Shown here: piece by piece, positions 9,212 through 18,620 of the stretch | How positions within the stretch are numbered: the first letter of the stretch is position 1 | Layout of the letters: the number at the start of each line of letters is the position of its first letter | Assembly: GCA_035711805.1 (NCBI GenBank) | Contig: DASTBV010000129.1 | Span: 62,001-126,000, forward strand | DNA: 64,000 bases | Direction: 5' to 3' | Source of the DNA: Gp6-AA40 sp035711805 | GTDB taxonomy: Bacteria > Acidobacteriota > Vicinamibacteria > Vicinamibacterales > UBA2999 | Notes under the pieces: model-generated | The model's input: only the letters and a program-made list of their open reading frames with translations | Databases searched by the model: none | Told to the model about the DNA's origin: nothing | Translations under genes and position numbers: made by a program

Positions 9212-9637
9212 TTGCGTGACGTGGTGGTCAGTCCGTCCTGCAGTCCGTCGGGTCTCGTCGCCGCAACGATCGCCGGCGCGGTGACGCGCGGCGACGAGCG
9301 TGCGCTGGTCAACCTCGTACGGGCGGCCATCGCGCGATTCGGCACCGTCCGGGTCCTCATTCGTGTGCAGCGCTACTCCGGCCCGCACCATGACGGGCGG
9401 TTCGACCCTGAGGGGCTGTGGGACGGCGTCGGGTGCGAAGCCATTTCACGGATAGCCATCGTCGGCGAGCGCGCGTGGAAGACCGTCCCGCCGACCGCTA
9501 CGCGCCGCCAGCACCCCCCGATTGAGTACTTCGCGACGGAGCAGGCCGCACGACGTTGGCTCGTCGAACGCTGCGTGCCGATCGGCTTCGGCCGCGTCAC
9601 GGATCTGCGCGGCCTGAAACCCAGCATGACGAGGTGA
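9212..9637 (+). CDS. SpoIIAA-like (STAS-related) protein
   Basis: 141 residues matching the SpoIIAA-like domain: RVLIRVQRYSGPHHDG, RIAIVGERAWKT and a final IEYF.TEQAARRWL block. Members are small soluble proteins of the STAS-like fold with unclear roles, some linked to lipid or membrane binding. The start shown is TTG with no convincing ribosome site; GTG codons at 9221 and 9224 are alternatives. It is divergent from the decarboxylase operon across a 146-base gap and ends 4 bases before the DcaP-like porin gene. Confidence 0.65.
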   Translation: MRDVVVSPSCSPSGLVAATIAGAVTRGDERALVNLVRAAIARFGTVRVLIRVQRYSGPHHDGRFDPEGLWDGVGCEAISRIAIVGERAWKTVPPTATRRQHPPIEYFATEQAARRWLVERCVPIGFGRVTDLRGLKPSMTR

Positions 9638-9641
9638 TTCG

Positions 9642-10832
9642 ATGAGTCCAGGCGTCCGTCACACGTTTTGTCCCGCACTGCTGCTCACGCTGCTGGCGGT
9701 TGCCGGTTCCGCCGCCGCGCAGGATGCCGCTCCGCCACCGGAGGCCGGCGCGCCCTCGGCGCCCGCCGGGCAGGCTCAAAAGCCTGCGGACGGCTTCCGG
9801 GTGGGCGACTTCACGTTCAAGCCAGGCGGTCGCGTCAAGCTCGACATCATTCGCGACTTCAAACCGATGGATAACGAGGACTCGTTCGACACGCGGGCGA
9901 TCCCGATCAACGCGGGGGAGCGGACCAACTCGAACCTGATTGCCAAGGAAACGCGGTTGAGCATCGACATCCGCGGCCCGGCCGAAGGCCATGAGCTCCG
10001 GATGTACGTCGAGGGCGACTTCTACGGCTCGAGCAGCGCCTTCCGGATGCGGCATGCGTACGGGACGTGGAGGGGACTCCTCGCCGGACAGACGTGGAGC
10101 ACCTTCATGGATGAAGACAACCTGCCGCGGACAATCGACTTCGAGTCGCCGACCGCAATGGCCATCATTCGTCAGGCACAGCTGCGATATACGTGGAGGT
10201 TCGGCGCAGCGAGCTGGGCGGTCGCGGTGGAAGACAACAAGTCCACCATCGAGGTTCCCGATGGCGTGGCGGGCAGGGCGGAGTTCCCCTCACCCGATTT
10301 CGTCACCCGCTTCCGCTACGACTTCTCCAACGGCCACATCATGGCGTCGGGGTTCACCGGCGCCGCGCGGTTCCGGCCGACCGACGAGGATCCGGACACC
10401 GCGACGTTGTGGGGCACGATGCTGTCGGCCAACTTCGGCACAGTTGGGCGCGACACCATCTACGGCGTCGCCACGTTCGGCGACGGCATCGGCCGCTACA
10501 GAGGGGGCACCGCCGCGGTGCCCGACGAGAGCGGCCTGCTGCACGCCGTTCGCGTGGCGGCGGTCATGGGAGGCTACGAGCATTTCTGGGCCGAGCGGTG
10601 GTCGACAAACGCCGTCTACAGCGTCGCCAAGGCGGACGACCAGCCGTTCTTCGACGACGACTTCAACCGGCAGCTCGATTACGGAGCTGTCAATCTCCTC
10701 TATTGGTTCCTTGGCGATCGTGGGTGGATGGGTGTCGAGTATCTCTACGGCAGGCGAGAGGTATTCGGGGGATCACCGGACTCCGCTACGGCGCACCGGG
10801 TGCAGTATGCGGTCCGCTTCAATTTTCCCTGA
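9642..10832 (+). CDS. DcaP-like outer-membrane porin
   Basis: 396-residue predicted outer-membrane channel. A signal peptide (to about residue 26, SAAAQ) is followed by a Pro/Ala-rich spacer, then a beta-barrel with alternating aromatic strands and the DcaP pattern ETRLSIDIRGP, GDFYGSSSAFRMRHAYGTWRGLLAGQTWSTFMD. The protein ends in VQYAVRFNFP, with the C-terminal aromatic expected of barrels recognised by BamA. DcaP channels take up small, often anionic, solutes. The next gene starts inside its last codons in another frame. Confidence 0.85.
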   Translation: MSPGVRHTFCPALLLTLLAVAGSAAAQDAAPPPEAGAPSAPAGQAQKPADGFRVGDFTFKPGGRVKLDIIRDFKPMDNEDSFDTRAIPINAGERTNSNLIAKETRLSIDIRGPAEGHELRMYVEGDFYGSSSAFRMRHAYGTWRGLLAGQTWSTFMDEDNLPRTIDFESPTAMAIIRQAQLRYTWRFGAASWAVAVEDNKSTIEVPDGVAGRAEFPSPDFVTRFRYDFSNGHIMASGFTGAARFRPTDEDPDTATLWGTMLSANFGTVGRDTIYGVATFGDGIGRYRGGTAAVPDESGLLHAVRVAAVMGGYEHFWAERWSTNAVYSVAKADDQPFFDDDFNRQLDYGAVNLLYWFLGDRGWMGVEYLYGRREVFGGSPDSATAHRVQYAVRFNFP

Positions 10833-11802
10833 TCGGGGCGCGCGCGCCGGCGTCGCTCTCGCAGTGGTCCTCAGTGCCGCCCTTGTGGCCGCGCAGACGG
10901 GTGCGCCGCCGGCCGTTTTTCGCGGCGGTACCGACCTCGTCGTCCTGCAGGTCTCCGTCAGCGATGCGCAGCGGCGGCACGTGGCAGGGCTGCGGGCCGA
11001 AAACTTCACCGTATTCGACGAAGGCGTGCCGCAGCCGCTTTCGGTGTTCGCGACGTCCGATGCGCCGCTCGACGTGATGCTGCTGATGGATACGAGCGGA
11101 AGCATGGACCTGTGGCTCCCTGTTGCCAAGCTCGCGGCGGCCAATCTCGTGAGCAGCCTGCGCAGCGAGGATCGGGCCGGCCTGATCCTTTTCGACGTCG
11201 GCGCGACGGTCGCTCACGGACTATCTGACAAGCATGACAGCGTGATCAAAGCGATTCGCGCGGTCTCTCCGGGCGGCGCCACTGCGCTGTACCAATCCGT
11301 CTATATCGGGCTCCACACGCTCGCGCTTGCGCGGCGGACAGACGACGCCATCCGGCGCCAGGCGCTGGTCGTGTTGACCGACGGAGCAGACAACGCCAGC
11401 TACATTCCCTTCGAGCAGGCGCTCACGGCTGCACGAAGCGGCAACGTGACGATCTTCACCATCATGCCGGGCCTGCCACCGCCGGAAGCCGCGGTCACGC
11501 CTGCCGCGGGATGGCGCAACGCGACGTCCCGGTTCGAGATGCGGCGTCTCGCCGAAGACACCGGAGGCCGTACGTTCGCCACCGTCGATCCGGCTGCGCT
11601 CGCCGATGTGTACGCGCAGATCGGCAACGAGTTGCGGACGCAGTACTGGCTTGCCTACGCCGCCAGTCCTGGCCGCGCCGGATTCCGGCGCGTATCCGTT
11701 CGCGTGAACGACCCCCCGGGCCTGCTGGTGCGCACACGGAGCGGGTACATCGCCGGGTCTGCCAAGACGGCGGGATCGCGCCCGCCAGCGAGGAGGCCGT
11801 AA
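10807..11802 (+). CDS. Secreted VWFA-related domain protein (acidobacterial type)
   Basis: 331 residues. A signal peptide (ending ALVAAQ, about residue 30) is followed by a short beta-rich segment DLVVLQVSVSDAQ...ENFTVFDEGVPQPLSVF, and a von Willebrand A domain with MIDAS motif DTSGSM at residues 95-100 and later VLTDGAD. This arrangement is the VWFA-related family abundant in Acidobacteriota and likely mediates metal-dependent protein contacts outside the inner membrane. The ATG at 10807 overlaps the porin gene by 26 bases, implying coupled translation. Confidence 0.83.
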   Translation: MRSASIFPDRGARAGVALAVVLSAALVAAQTGAPPAVFRGGTDLVVLQVSVSDAQRRHVAGLRAENFTVFDEGVPQPLSVFATSDAPLDVMLLMDTSGSMDLWLPVAKLAAANLVSSLRSEDRAGLILFDVGATVAHGLSDKHDSVIKAIRAVSPGGATALYQSVYIGLHTLALARRTDDAIRRQALVVLTDGADNASYIPFEQALTAARSGNVTIFTIMPGLPPPEAAVTPAAGWRNATSRFEMRRLAEDTGGRTFATVDPAALADVYAQIGNELRTQYWLAYAASPGRAGFRRVSVRVNDPPGLLVRTRSGYIAGSAKTAGSRPPARRP

Positions 11803-11835
11803 CCGCCATCCCTGTGATGCGGGGACCCTGCGCCG

Positions 11836-14205
11836 ATGACTGCGTCCTCACCGGTACTCCTGATCAGTCCTCGAGGCGACGCTGCCCACGCATCGGCGGA
11901 CGCCGCGGTGCACCGGCTTGGCGATGCGCTTCAGCAGCTGGGATACCGGGTCGTGCGCGCGTCATCGACGGACGAAGGGCTGGCTCTCGTCAACTCACAT
12001 CCGGCGTTCTCGGCCGTCGTGCTCGACTGGGATCTCGGCGACGGGAAGCGGTGTTCCCGTGAAGCCGCGCTCGCCATCGTTCAGGGCATCCGCGCGCGGA
12101 GCCGCCTCATGCCGGTTTTTCTGGCCGTGGATCGAGCGGCTCCCGCGGCGCTGCCCTTGTCTGTGGCGCGCGACGTCCATGGGTATCTGCATCCGCTCGC
12201 CGAAACACCAGAGACAACCGCACGCCGTCTCGACTTCGCCGTACGGCAGTACTACGCCGGTCTGGTGCCGCCGTACCTGCGCGCGCTGAAGCAGCAAATC
12301 GACGACGGTCCGAGCCTCTGGGGCGGGGCAGGACACCAGGGCGGCGAGGCGTTCCGGCGGCACCCGGTGGGGGCGGAGTTCGAGCGCCTGTTTGGCGATC
12401 TGGCGCGCGCCGATGTCGGCACGCGTGTGCCGGAGCTCGGCGACTGGCTGGAGCACGTCGGTGCGCCGGCGGATTCCGAGCGGCGCTCGGCGCGCGTGTT
12501 CGGCGCCGACTGGAGTTATCTCGTACTCGGCGGGTCATCCACGGCGAACCGCATCGTCGTCACCGGCACCGTCGCCCGCGACGACATCGTCATCATCGAC
12601 CGCAGCTGCCATCGCTCGGTGATGCATGGCGTGATGCTCGCCGGCGGGCGGCCGGTGTACCTCAAGCCTCCCTGCAACGGCCTGGGGATGGTTGGGCCGA
12701 TTCCGCCGTGGTGCCTCGCGCCGGGCCACATCCGGGAGCTGATCGAGCACAGTCCGCTGACGCGCAACGCCGCCTCGCCGGATCCGGTGCTCGCGGTGAT
12801 GACCAACGATACCTACGACGGCCTGTGCTGCGATGTCGAGCGCGTGGTGTCCACGGTGGGCCGCGCCGTGCCGCGGCTGCATTTCGACGAAGCCGCCTAT
12901 GGCTACGCCCACGCCCACCCGATGTACGACGGTCGCCATGCGATGGGCGTGCGAACGGACGCGCCCGATCGGCCGACGCTGTTTGCCGTGCAGTCCACCC
13001 ACGAGATGCTGCCGGCGCTGTCGATGGCCTCCATGATTCATGGACGGTCGAGCCCGCGTGCCCCGGTGGACGCACCGGTCTTCAACCAGTCGTTCCTGAT
13101 CCACGGCACGACGTCGCCGTTTCACCCCATTCTTGCGTCGAGCGACATCGCCACCGCGATGATGGAGCTGCCGGCCGGCCGCACGCTCGTCGACGAAGCC
13201 ATCCGGGACGCGATCGCGTTCCGCCAGACGATGGCGACGACGCGGGCGCGATTGCTCGAGACCTCCGGCACCGACGGGTGGTTCTTCGACATCTTTCAAG
13301 CGCCCGAGGTCCGGCCTCCGCTGCAGCGAGAGACCGTGCCGTTTGCCGAGGCGTCCGCCGAGATGCTGGCCGCGCACGCCTCGTGCTGGACGCTCAAGCC
13401 CGGCGAGCGGTGGCACGGGTTTGCCGACGTTGACGTGGACGGGGACCATGTCCTTCTCGACCCGATGAAGGTGACGATTCTGTGCCCGGGTGCTGACGCG
13501 TCGGGCGGGCTGACACGCCAGGGCATTCCCGCGTGCGTGCTGACGCGGTTCCTCGAGGAACGCCGCATCGCCGTTGCGCGCATCGGCATGTACACCGCGC
13601 TCCTTCGGTTCTCGGTGGGACTCGATCAAGGCCGATGGGGCGCCGTGATCGAGGCGCTGCACGAGTTCAAGCGGTTCTACGACGGCGGGGTCACGGTCGG
13701 CGAGGCGCTGCCGAAGCTGGCCGGGCAGCATCCGCGCTATGCCAATCTCACGCTGCGCACGCTCTGCGACAGCATGCATGCGGCGATCGTGGCGCTCGAG
13801 GTGCCAAGCCTCGCCCGCGAAGCCGTCCTCACGGATCCCAGGGTCGTGACCACTCCCTCCGCCGGATACCAGGAACTCCTGCGCGGCCGGACAAGGGCGG
13901 TCCCGCTCGGCGAGGCCCCGGAGAAGATCGCGGCGGTCATTGTCGTGCCATCGGTGCCCGGCCTTCCGGTCGCGCTGCCGGGCGAGCGGTTAGGGCCGGG
14001 CGTGTGCGCGGCGATCCGCTACCTGCGCGGGCTCGAGGCGTTCAACCGTACGTTCCCCGGATTCGAATACGAGGTGCATGGCGTTGAGCACGACGACGAC
14101 CGCTCGTTCCTCGTACGCATCGTCGCCGACGATCGACGGCGCCTGACCGTCGTCCCTGTCCGTGCGACCGCTCATCACCGCCGCAAGGCGTCGGGCGGCC
14201 GTTGA
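11836..14205 (+). CDS. Orn/Lys/Arg decarboxylase homologue lacking the PLP lysine (probable pseudoenzyme)
   Basis: 789 residues colinear with CadA/LdcC-type decarboxylases: an N-terminal receiver-like wing domain (VLLISPRGD...FSAVVLDWDLGDG), the cofactor domain (GSSTANRIVV, DRSCHRSVMHGVMLAGG, NDTYDGLCCDVE, LHFDEAAYGYAHAHPMYDGRHAMG) and the C-terminal domain. In the Schiff-base motif QSTHK the codon is GAG, giving QSTHE with Glu at residue 390 (13003-13005). The cofactor-binding Asp and the stacking His remain. The usual HTPGH segment is changed to WGGAGHQGG. Without the Lys it should not decarboxylate; it could be a regulatory or binding subunit, or the base could be a sequencing error. The reading frame is otherwise intact. 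An active relative lies at 6273-9065. Confidence 0.85.
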   Translation: MTASSPVLLISPRGDAAHASADAAVHRLGDALQQLGYRVVRASSTDEGLALVNSHPAFSAVVLDWDLGDGKRCSREAALAIVQGIRARSRLMPVFLAVDRAAPAALPLSVARDVHGYLHPLAETPETTARRLDFAVRQYYAGLVPPYLRALKQQIDDGPSLWGGAGHQGGEAFRRHPVGAEFERLFGDLARADVGTRVPELGDWLEHVGAPADSERRSARVFGADWSYLVLGGSSTANRIVVTGTVARDDIVIIDRSCHRSVMHGVMLAGGRPVYLKPPCNGLGMVGPIPPWCLAPGHIRELIEHSPLTRNAASPDPVLAVMTNDTYDGLCCDVERVVSTVGRAVPRLHFDEAAYGYAHAHPMYDGRHAMGVRTDAPDRPTLFAVQSTHEMLPALSMASMIHGRSSPRAPVDAPVFNQSFLIHGTTSPFHPILASSDIATAMMELPAGRTLVDEAIRDAIAFRQTMATTRARLLETSGTDGWFFDIFQAPEVRPPLQRETVPFAEASAEMLAAHASCWTLKPGERWHGFADVDVDGDHVLLDPMKVTILCPGADASGGLTRQGIPACVLTRFLEERRIAVARIGMYTALLRFSVGLDQGRWGAVIEALHEFKRFYDGGVTVGEALPKLAGQHPRYANLTLRTLCDSMHAAIVALEVPSLAREAVLTDPRVVTTPSAGYQELLRGRTRAVPLGEAPEKIAAVIVVPSVPGLPVALPGERLGPGVCAAIRYLRGLEAFNRTFPGFEYEVHGVEHDDDRSFLVRIVADDRRRLTVVPVRATAHHRRKASGGR

Positions 14206-14235
14206 GATCGCGTTCAACAGCAGGCGGCTGCGCGG

Positions 14236-14892
14236 ATGAGCGAGACGCTGACGATCATGATCCGCGTTGCGGTGGTCACCGTTGCCGCCCTCCTGCCGCT
14301 CATCAATCCGGCTGGCACCGCGCCGATTTTTCTCTCGCTGACCACCGGTGAGAGCGATCGCACGCGGGCGACGATGGCGGTGCGAATCGCCCGCAACGCA
14401 GCCCTTCTGCTCGCCGCCGCCACCCTGGGCGGATCGTCCATCCTGCTGTTCTTCGGTCTTTCGCTCGCCGAGATTCGCATCGCCGGCGGGCTGCTCGTCA
14501 TCGCGACGGCGTGGCAGTTGATGCACACCGACCAGCGGCCCGACGCGGCGATCACCGCGCTCTCGCGGCGCGACGCGAAGGACCTGACGCACGCCGCGTT
14601 CTACCCGCTCACGTTCCCCGTGACGATCGGGCCCGGCTCTCTGGCCATTGCCGTGACGCTCGGCGCCGGCGCCGGCGATACGACCCGTATGGCGGCGCTG
14701 CCGGGCGCGATCGCGGGCATCGTCATCGTGTCGTTCACGATATACCTGTGCTATCGGTTCGCGGCACGCGCGGCGAGGGTGCTCGGCGATGCAGGAACGC
14801 TCGTGCTCTTCCGTCTGTCCGCGTTCATTCTGCTCGCCGTGGGAGTGAAGATTCTCGCCGACGGTCTTGCCGAGCGAATCACCGCCGGATAG
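14236..14892 (+). CDS. MarC family integral membrane protein
   Basis: 218 residues with six predicted membrane segments and the MarC pattern: LLPLINPAGTAPIFL near the start, LRIAGGLLV-like EIRIAGGLLVIATAW, and FYPLTFPVTIGPGSLAIAVTLGA in the middle. Despite its name the family is not an established antibiotic pump; its function is unknown. It begins 30 bases after the pseudo-decarboxylase gene. Confidence 0.87.
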   Translation: MSETLTIMIRVAVVTVAALLPLINPAGTAPIFLSLTTGESDRTRATMAVRIARNAALLLAAATLGGSSILLFFGLSLAEIRIAGGLLVIATAWQLMHTDQRPDAAITALSRRDAKDLTHAAFYPLTFPVTIGPGSLAIAVTLGAGAGDTTRMAALPGAIAGIVIVSFTIYLCYRFAARAARVLGDAGTLVLFRLSAFILLAVGVKILADGLAERITAG

Positions 14893-14930
14893 GCATAGTG
14901 CGCATCTGACGCGTGCGCCATCGTGGGAAC

Positions 14931-17879
14931 ATGCGTCCCCGTTCGGCGATCGTCAGCGTGCTTCTGCTGTTGATGGTGGCTGGCGACGCGTCGGCGCAGT
15001 ACTTCGGCAAGAACAAGGTTCAGTACCGCCGACATGAGTTCCGCATTCTGCAGACCGAGCACTTCGACATTTACTTTCACCAGGACCGGCGTGAGGCGGT
15101 TGATGTCGTTGGACGCCTCGCGGAACGATGGTGGCGCCGTTTCTCACGGTTCTTCGGCTACGAGTTGATCGGGCGGCAGCCGATCGTGCTCTACAGCTCG
15201 AAGCCGGACTTCGATCAGACGCTGATCATCCCCGGGCTCATCGACGGCGGCACCGCGGGAGTGACGGAAGCAGGACGGCGCCGTATCGCGCTGCCGTTCG
15301 CGCCCTCGCTGGCCGACACCGATCACGTGCTCGGCCACGAGATCGTCCATGCGTTTCAGTTCGATCAGCTTCTCGGCGGCGTGCCGCTCGGAAAGCACAG
15401 CGGCGATCCGCTGCCGCTCTGGGTGACCGAGGGTCTCGCGGAATACCTGACGCTTGGCGCCGTCGAAACGCATACGGCCATGTGGCTCCGCGATGCCGTG
15501 CGGGGCGGCACGCTGCCGCGGATCGTCGATCTCGCCAAGCCGCAATTCTTCCCGTATCGATGGGGTCACGCATTCTGGGCCTACGTCGGCGGCCGATGGG
15601 GAGACACCGCGGTGGCGGATCTCTACCGAGCGGCGACGCTGTACGGCATGATCGACGCGGTCGACACCATTCTCGGCATCACCGCCGACGCGTTCGAACG
15701 CGAGTGGCACGAGGCACTCCGTGCGGCGTACCCCGCTGGGTCGTCGGCAGCCGTGGGCCGCCATCTCGCCGGCGCGCGTCCGCTCGACGGATCGATCAAC
15801 GTGGGGGCAGCGCTCAGTCCGGACGGCCGCTGGGTTGCCTATCTCACCGAACGATTGTTCAGCGTCGATCTCGTCGTGGCCGAGGCCGAGCGCGGCCAGA
15901 TCGTGGCGACGCTGACGGACACCGCGGCGAACCCGCGCTACTCGAGCCTGCAGTACATCGGTTCCGGCGCCGCGTGGGATCCGCGCGGCGAGCGCCTCGC
16001 GATTGCGACGCTCACGGACGGCCGGGCGGCGCTCTCGATCTTCCGCTGGCCCGGCGGTGCGCTGGAGCGGGATGTCGTCGTCGACGGCGTCGACGAGATC
16101 TTCGGGCCGACATGGTCGCCCGACGGTACGACGATCGCGTTCAGCGCCATGAGCAGCGGCACGTCGGATCTCTTCGCGTTCAACCTCCAACGGGGCGTTC
16201 TCCGCCGGCTGACCGACGACCTCTACGCGGACCTGCACCCTGCCTGGGCCCCCGACGGCCGCCGCCTGGCGTTCGTGACCGACCGGTTTACGACGGATCT
16301 CCAGGCGCTGACTGCAGGAGCGTATCGCGTGGGGCTCATCGACGCCGCCACCGGCGCGGTCGAGCCCGTCAACGCCTTCACCACCGGAAAGCACATCGCG
16401 CCGCAATGGGCGCGCGACGGCCGCACACTGTATTTCATCTCCGACAGCGACGGCACGCCCGACGTCTATGGGATCGATCTGCAGAACGGCGCGCTCACGC
16501 GCCTGACCAACGCCGACAGCGGGGTATCCGGCCTGACCGGGTCGAGCCCGGCGCTGTCGATCGCGGCGGGCGCGGACACCGCGGCCGTGACGGTCTATGA
16601 GGGCGGCGTATTTGCGGTTCATCTGCTGGCGCTCGCCACTGGTGCGCCCGCATTGGGCGGCGGCTCCCAGCCGCGGCTTCCTCCGACCGATGCCACGCGC
16701 CCATCCGGTGTCGTCGCGAGCGACGATGCGGCCCCCTCGCCGCCCGAGGAATTTCCGGTGACGCCATATCGTGCCCGCCTGGCAATCGAGGACATCGCCC
16801 AGGTCAGCCTCGGCGCGGGCGTGGATCCGTTCGGGGCCATGGCCGGCGGCGGCCTCGGCCTGACGTTCAGCGACATGCTGCATACGCACTGGCTCGTCGC
16901 GGCCGTGCAGATGTCCAGCCCATTCGGAAGCGGCTTCAGCCTGCGCGACCTGGCCGGCTCGGTCGGCTACCTCAATCAGGTCCGCCGATGGAACTGGGGC
17001 GTCTTCGCGCAAGTCATTCCGACGTACGTTGGCGTGCGCACCGACATATCAGGTCCGATTGCGTCATACACGCTGGTGCGCCAGGTCGAACGCTCGCTGC
17101 GCGCGTCCGCGTCGTACCCGTTCAGCCGGGCGAGGCGTTTCGAGGTGAGCGGCGGAACCGCGGGGCTTGCCTTCGACGAGCTGTCCGGATTCTTCGGCGG
17201 CCTGACCTGGAAGCCTGCCGCCGATCCAATGACCCTCGGCACTGTCGCGGCCGCGTTCGTCAGCGACACCAGTCATGGCGGTGCCACGAGCATGGTCAGC
17301 GGGGAACGGTATCGGCTGGAGGCCGCGCCGGTCTTCGGGAGTCTCCAGTACATTCACGTCACTGCTGATTACCGGCGGTACATCATGCCGGTGCCGTTTG
17401 TCACGATTGCCGCACGTGCGCTGCACATCGGCCGCTACGGCAGCGGTGCGGAAGACGCGCGGCTGCCGTCGCTGTACCTGGGATACCCGTGGCTCGTTCG
17501 CGGATTCGACGTCGGATGGCACGTCAACGACTGTGTGGCGGTGCTGTCGGCGGGATGTCCTGAGCTGAACGATCTCCTTGGCAGCCGTCTCGCCGTCGCG
17601 AACCTCGAGCTGCGGCTGCCGCTCCTTCGCCCATTCGGACTCTCCCGGTCGATGTACGGACCGGTGCCGGCGGAAATTGCCGCGTTCGTGGACAGCGGCG
17701 TGGCCTGGCGCGGGTCGAACGGCCCGCACCGCGGTCCTGGGGCGCCGGCGTGGAGCGCCGGCATCACGCTGCGGACGAACCTGATCGGCTTCGGCATGGG
17801 CCAGCTCGATATCGCCCGTCCTTTCTCCCGGCCGGAGGCCGGCTGGGTTGTGCAGTTCAACCTGTCGCCGGCGTTCTAG
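14931..17879 (+). CDS. Secreted peptidase-MA-like / beta-propeller / outer-membrane barrel protein
   Basis: 982 residues. A signal peptide (DASAQ, about residue 23) leads into a gluzincin-type protease region with HEIVH at 136-140 and a downstream LWVTEGLAEYL, which supplies a possible third metal ligand. Residues about 270-560 are TolB/WD40-like propeller repeats (SPDGRWVAYLT, SPDGTTIAFSAMSSGTSDLF, APDGRRLAFVTDRF). From about 620 the sequence becomes strand-rich and ends in a D15/BamA-like barrel closing with VVQFNLSPAF. It is probably an outer-membrane protein with a periplasmic protease-propeller part; substrate unknown. ATG 14931 was preferred to GTG 14913 because it begins the signal peptide. 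Confidence 0.8.
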   Translation: MRPRSAIVSVLLLLMVAGDASAQYFGKNKVQYRRHEFRILQTEHFDIYFHQDRREAVDVVGRLAERWWRRFSRFFGYELIGRQPIVLYSSKPDFDQTLIIPGLIDGGTAGVTEAGRRRIALPFAPSLADTDHVLGHEIVHAFQFDQLLGGVPLGKHSGDPLPLWVTEGLAEYLTLGAVETHTAMWLRDAVRGGTLPRIVDLAKPQFFPYRWGHAFWAYVGGRWGDTAVADLYRAATLYGMIDAVDTILGITADAFEREWHEALRAAYPAGSSAAVGRHLAGARPLDGSINVGAALSPDGRWVAYLTERLFSVDLVVAEAERGQIVATLTDTAANPRYSSLQYIGSGAAWDPRGERLAIATLTDGRAALSIFRWPGGALERDVVVDGVDEIFGPTWSPDGTTIAFSAMSSGTSDLFAFNLQRGVLRRLTDDLYADLHPAWAPDGRRLAFVTDRFTTDLQALTAGAYRVGLIDAATGAVEPVNAFTTGKHIAPQWARDGRTLYFISDSDGTPDVYGIDLQNGALTRLTNADSGVSGLTGSSPALSIAAGADTAAVTVYEGGVFAVHLLALATGAPALGGGSQPRLPPTDATRPSGVVASDDAAPSPPEEFPVTPYRARLAIEDIAQVSLGAGVDPFGAMAGGGLGLTFSDMLHTHWLVAAVQMSSPFGSGFSLRDLAGSVGYLNQVRRWNWGVFAQVIPTYVGVRTDISGPIASYTLVRQVERSLRASASYPFSRARRFEVSGGTAGLAFDELSGFFGGLTWKPAADPMTLGTVAAAFVSDTSHGGATSMVSGERYRLEAAPVFGSLQYIHVTADYRRYIMPVPFVTIAARALHIGRYGSGAEDARLPSLYLGYPWLVRGFDVGWHVNDCVAVLSAGCPELNDLLGSRLAVANLELRLPLLRPFGLSRSMYGPVPAEIAAFVDSGVAWRGSNGPHRGPGAPAWSAGITLRTNLIGFGMGQLDIARPFSRPEAGWVVQFNLSPAF

Positions 17880-17884
17880 CTGGC

Positions 17885-17937
17885 CGTGGCGCGAACCCTG
17901 CGGGTTCGCGAGGCGAGCCTGCAAGGCTCGCCCCACG
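17885..17937. repeat. Dispersed palindromic element A, copy 1
   Basis: 53 bases made of two adjoining hairpins, GCGAACC/GGTTCGC and GCGAGCCT/AGGCTCGC, bounded by CGTGGC and CCCCACG. It begins 5 bases after the stop of the upstream gene and could act as a terminator, but lacks a T-tract. It lacks the outer arms seen in the copies at 20708 and 26266. Confidence 0.85.
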
Positions 17938-18017
17938 AAACTCCCTAGAACATCCGCCCCCGCCGGATCGACATAGGCGGCGCGCCGGCGCGGAGCGATG
18001 CTGACAGACGGCAAGTG

Positions 18018-18611
18018 ATGAAGCGACTCTCGCATTGCGTTGCGCTCATAGCTTTCCTCGTGTGCGCCCTGCCGGTTGAGACGGCTGCTCAGCAGGATTA
18101 CAGCCGCATCAACGTCACGCGCGGCGCCGAGCTCTCGCTCTTCGGCGGCGCGACCGGCGCGGCGACGGGACCGGCTGCCGCGTTCGGCTGGTCGGCCGGG
18201 TGGCGCGCGTCTGGACGCCTGGCGCTCGAAGGCAGCGGCTCATGGGTATCGGAACCTGGCGTTGATGGCTTCGCCGCGCTGTTCGGCGCGAGGCTGTATC
18301 TGAACACAACCGGACGCACGTCACCGTTCATCACCGCCGAAGCCGGCCTGTTCCATGCGTCGGTCACGCCCTCGGACTCACGGGCGCCGGACTTCTACCT
18401 CGATCGCACGCTCCCCGGGTCTCCTGAAAAAGCGTTCAACGATTTCGTGGGCGCCGGCGGCGCTGGTCTGGATGTGCACGTCGGTGGACCGCTCTGGGTT
18501 CGTCCGGATGCGCGGCTGCTCGTCGTGGTCGACGGGTGGCGGGCGAATGTCCTGATGCTTGCCGGCGTCCACTTTACCTACAGGTTCGGCGGGCCACAGG
18601 GTTCGCCCTGA
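18018..18611 (+). CDS. Small outer-membrane beta-barrel protein, unrecognised
   Basis: 197 residues with a signal peptide (VETAAQ, about residue 24) and alternating hydrophobic strands through to HFTYRFGG near the C-terminus, as in 8-stranded barrels. I do not recognise a specific family. ATG 18018 follows GTG 18015 directly; either could be used. It sits 9 bases upstream of the BASS-type transporter gene, between two genes for larger barrels. Confidence 0.65.
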   Translation: MKRLSHCVALIAFLVCALPVETAAQQDYSRINVTRGAELSLFGGATGAATGPAAAFGWSAGWRASGRLALEGSGSWVSEPGVDGFAALFGARLYLNTTGRTSPFITAEAGLFHASVTPSDSRAPDFYLDRTLPGSPEKAFNDFVGAGGAGLDVHVGGPLWVRPDARLLVVVDGWRANVLMLAGVHFTYRFGGPQGSP

Positions 18612-18620
18612 GCGACTCCG

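Noticed and set aside
15144..17012. Minus-strand open frame of about 620 codons
   Set aside because: Antisense shadow of the protease/propeller gene, whose motifs are clear on the plus strand.
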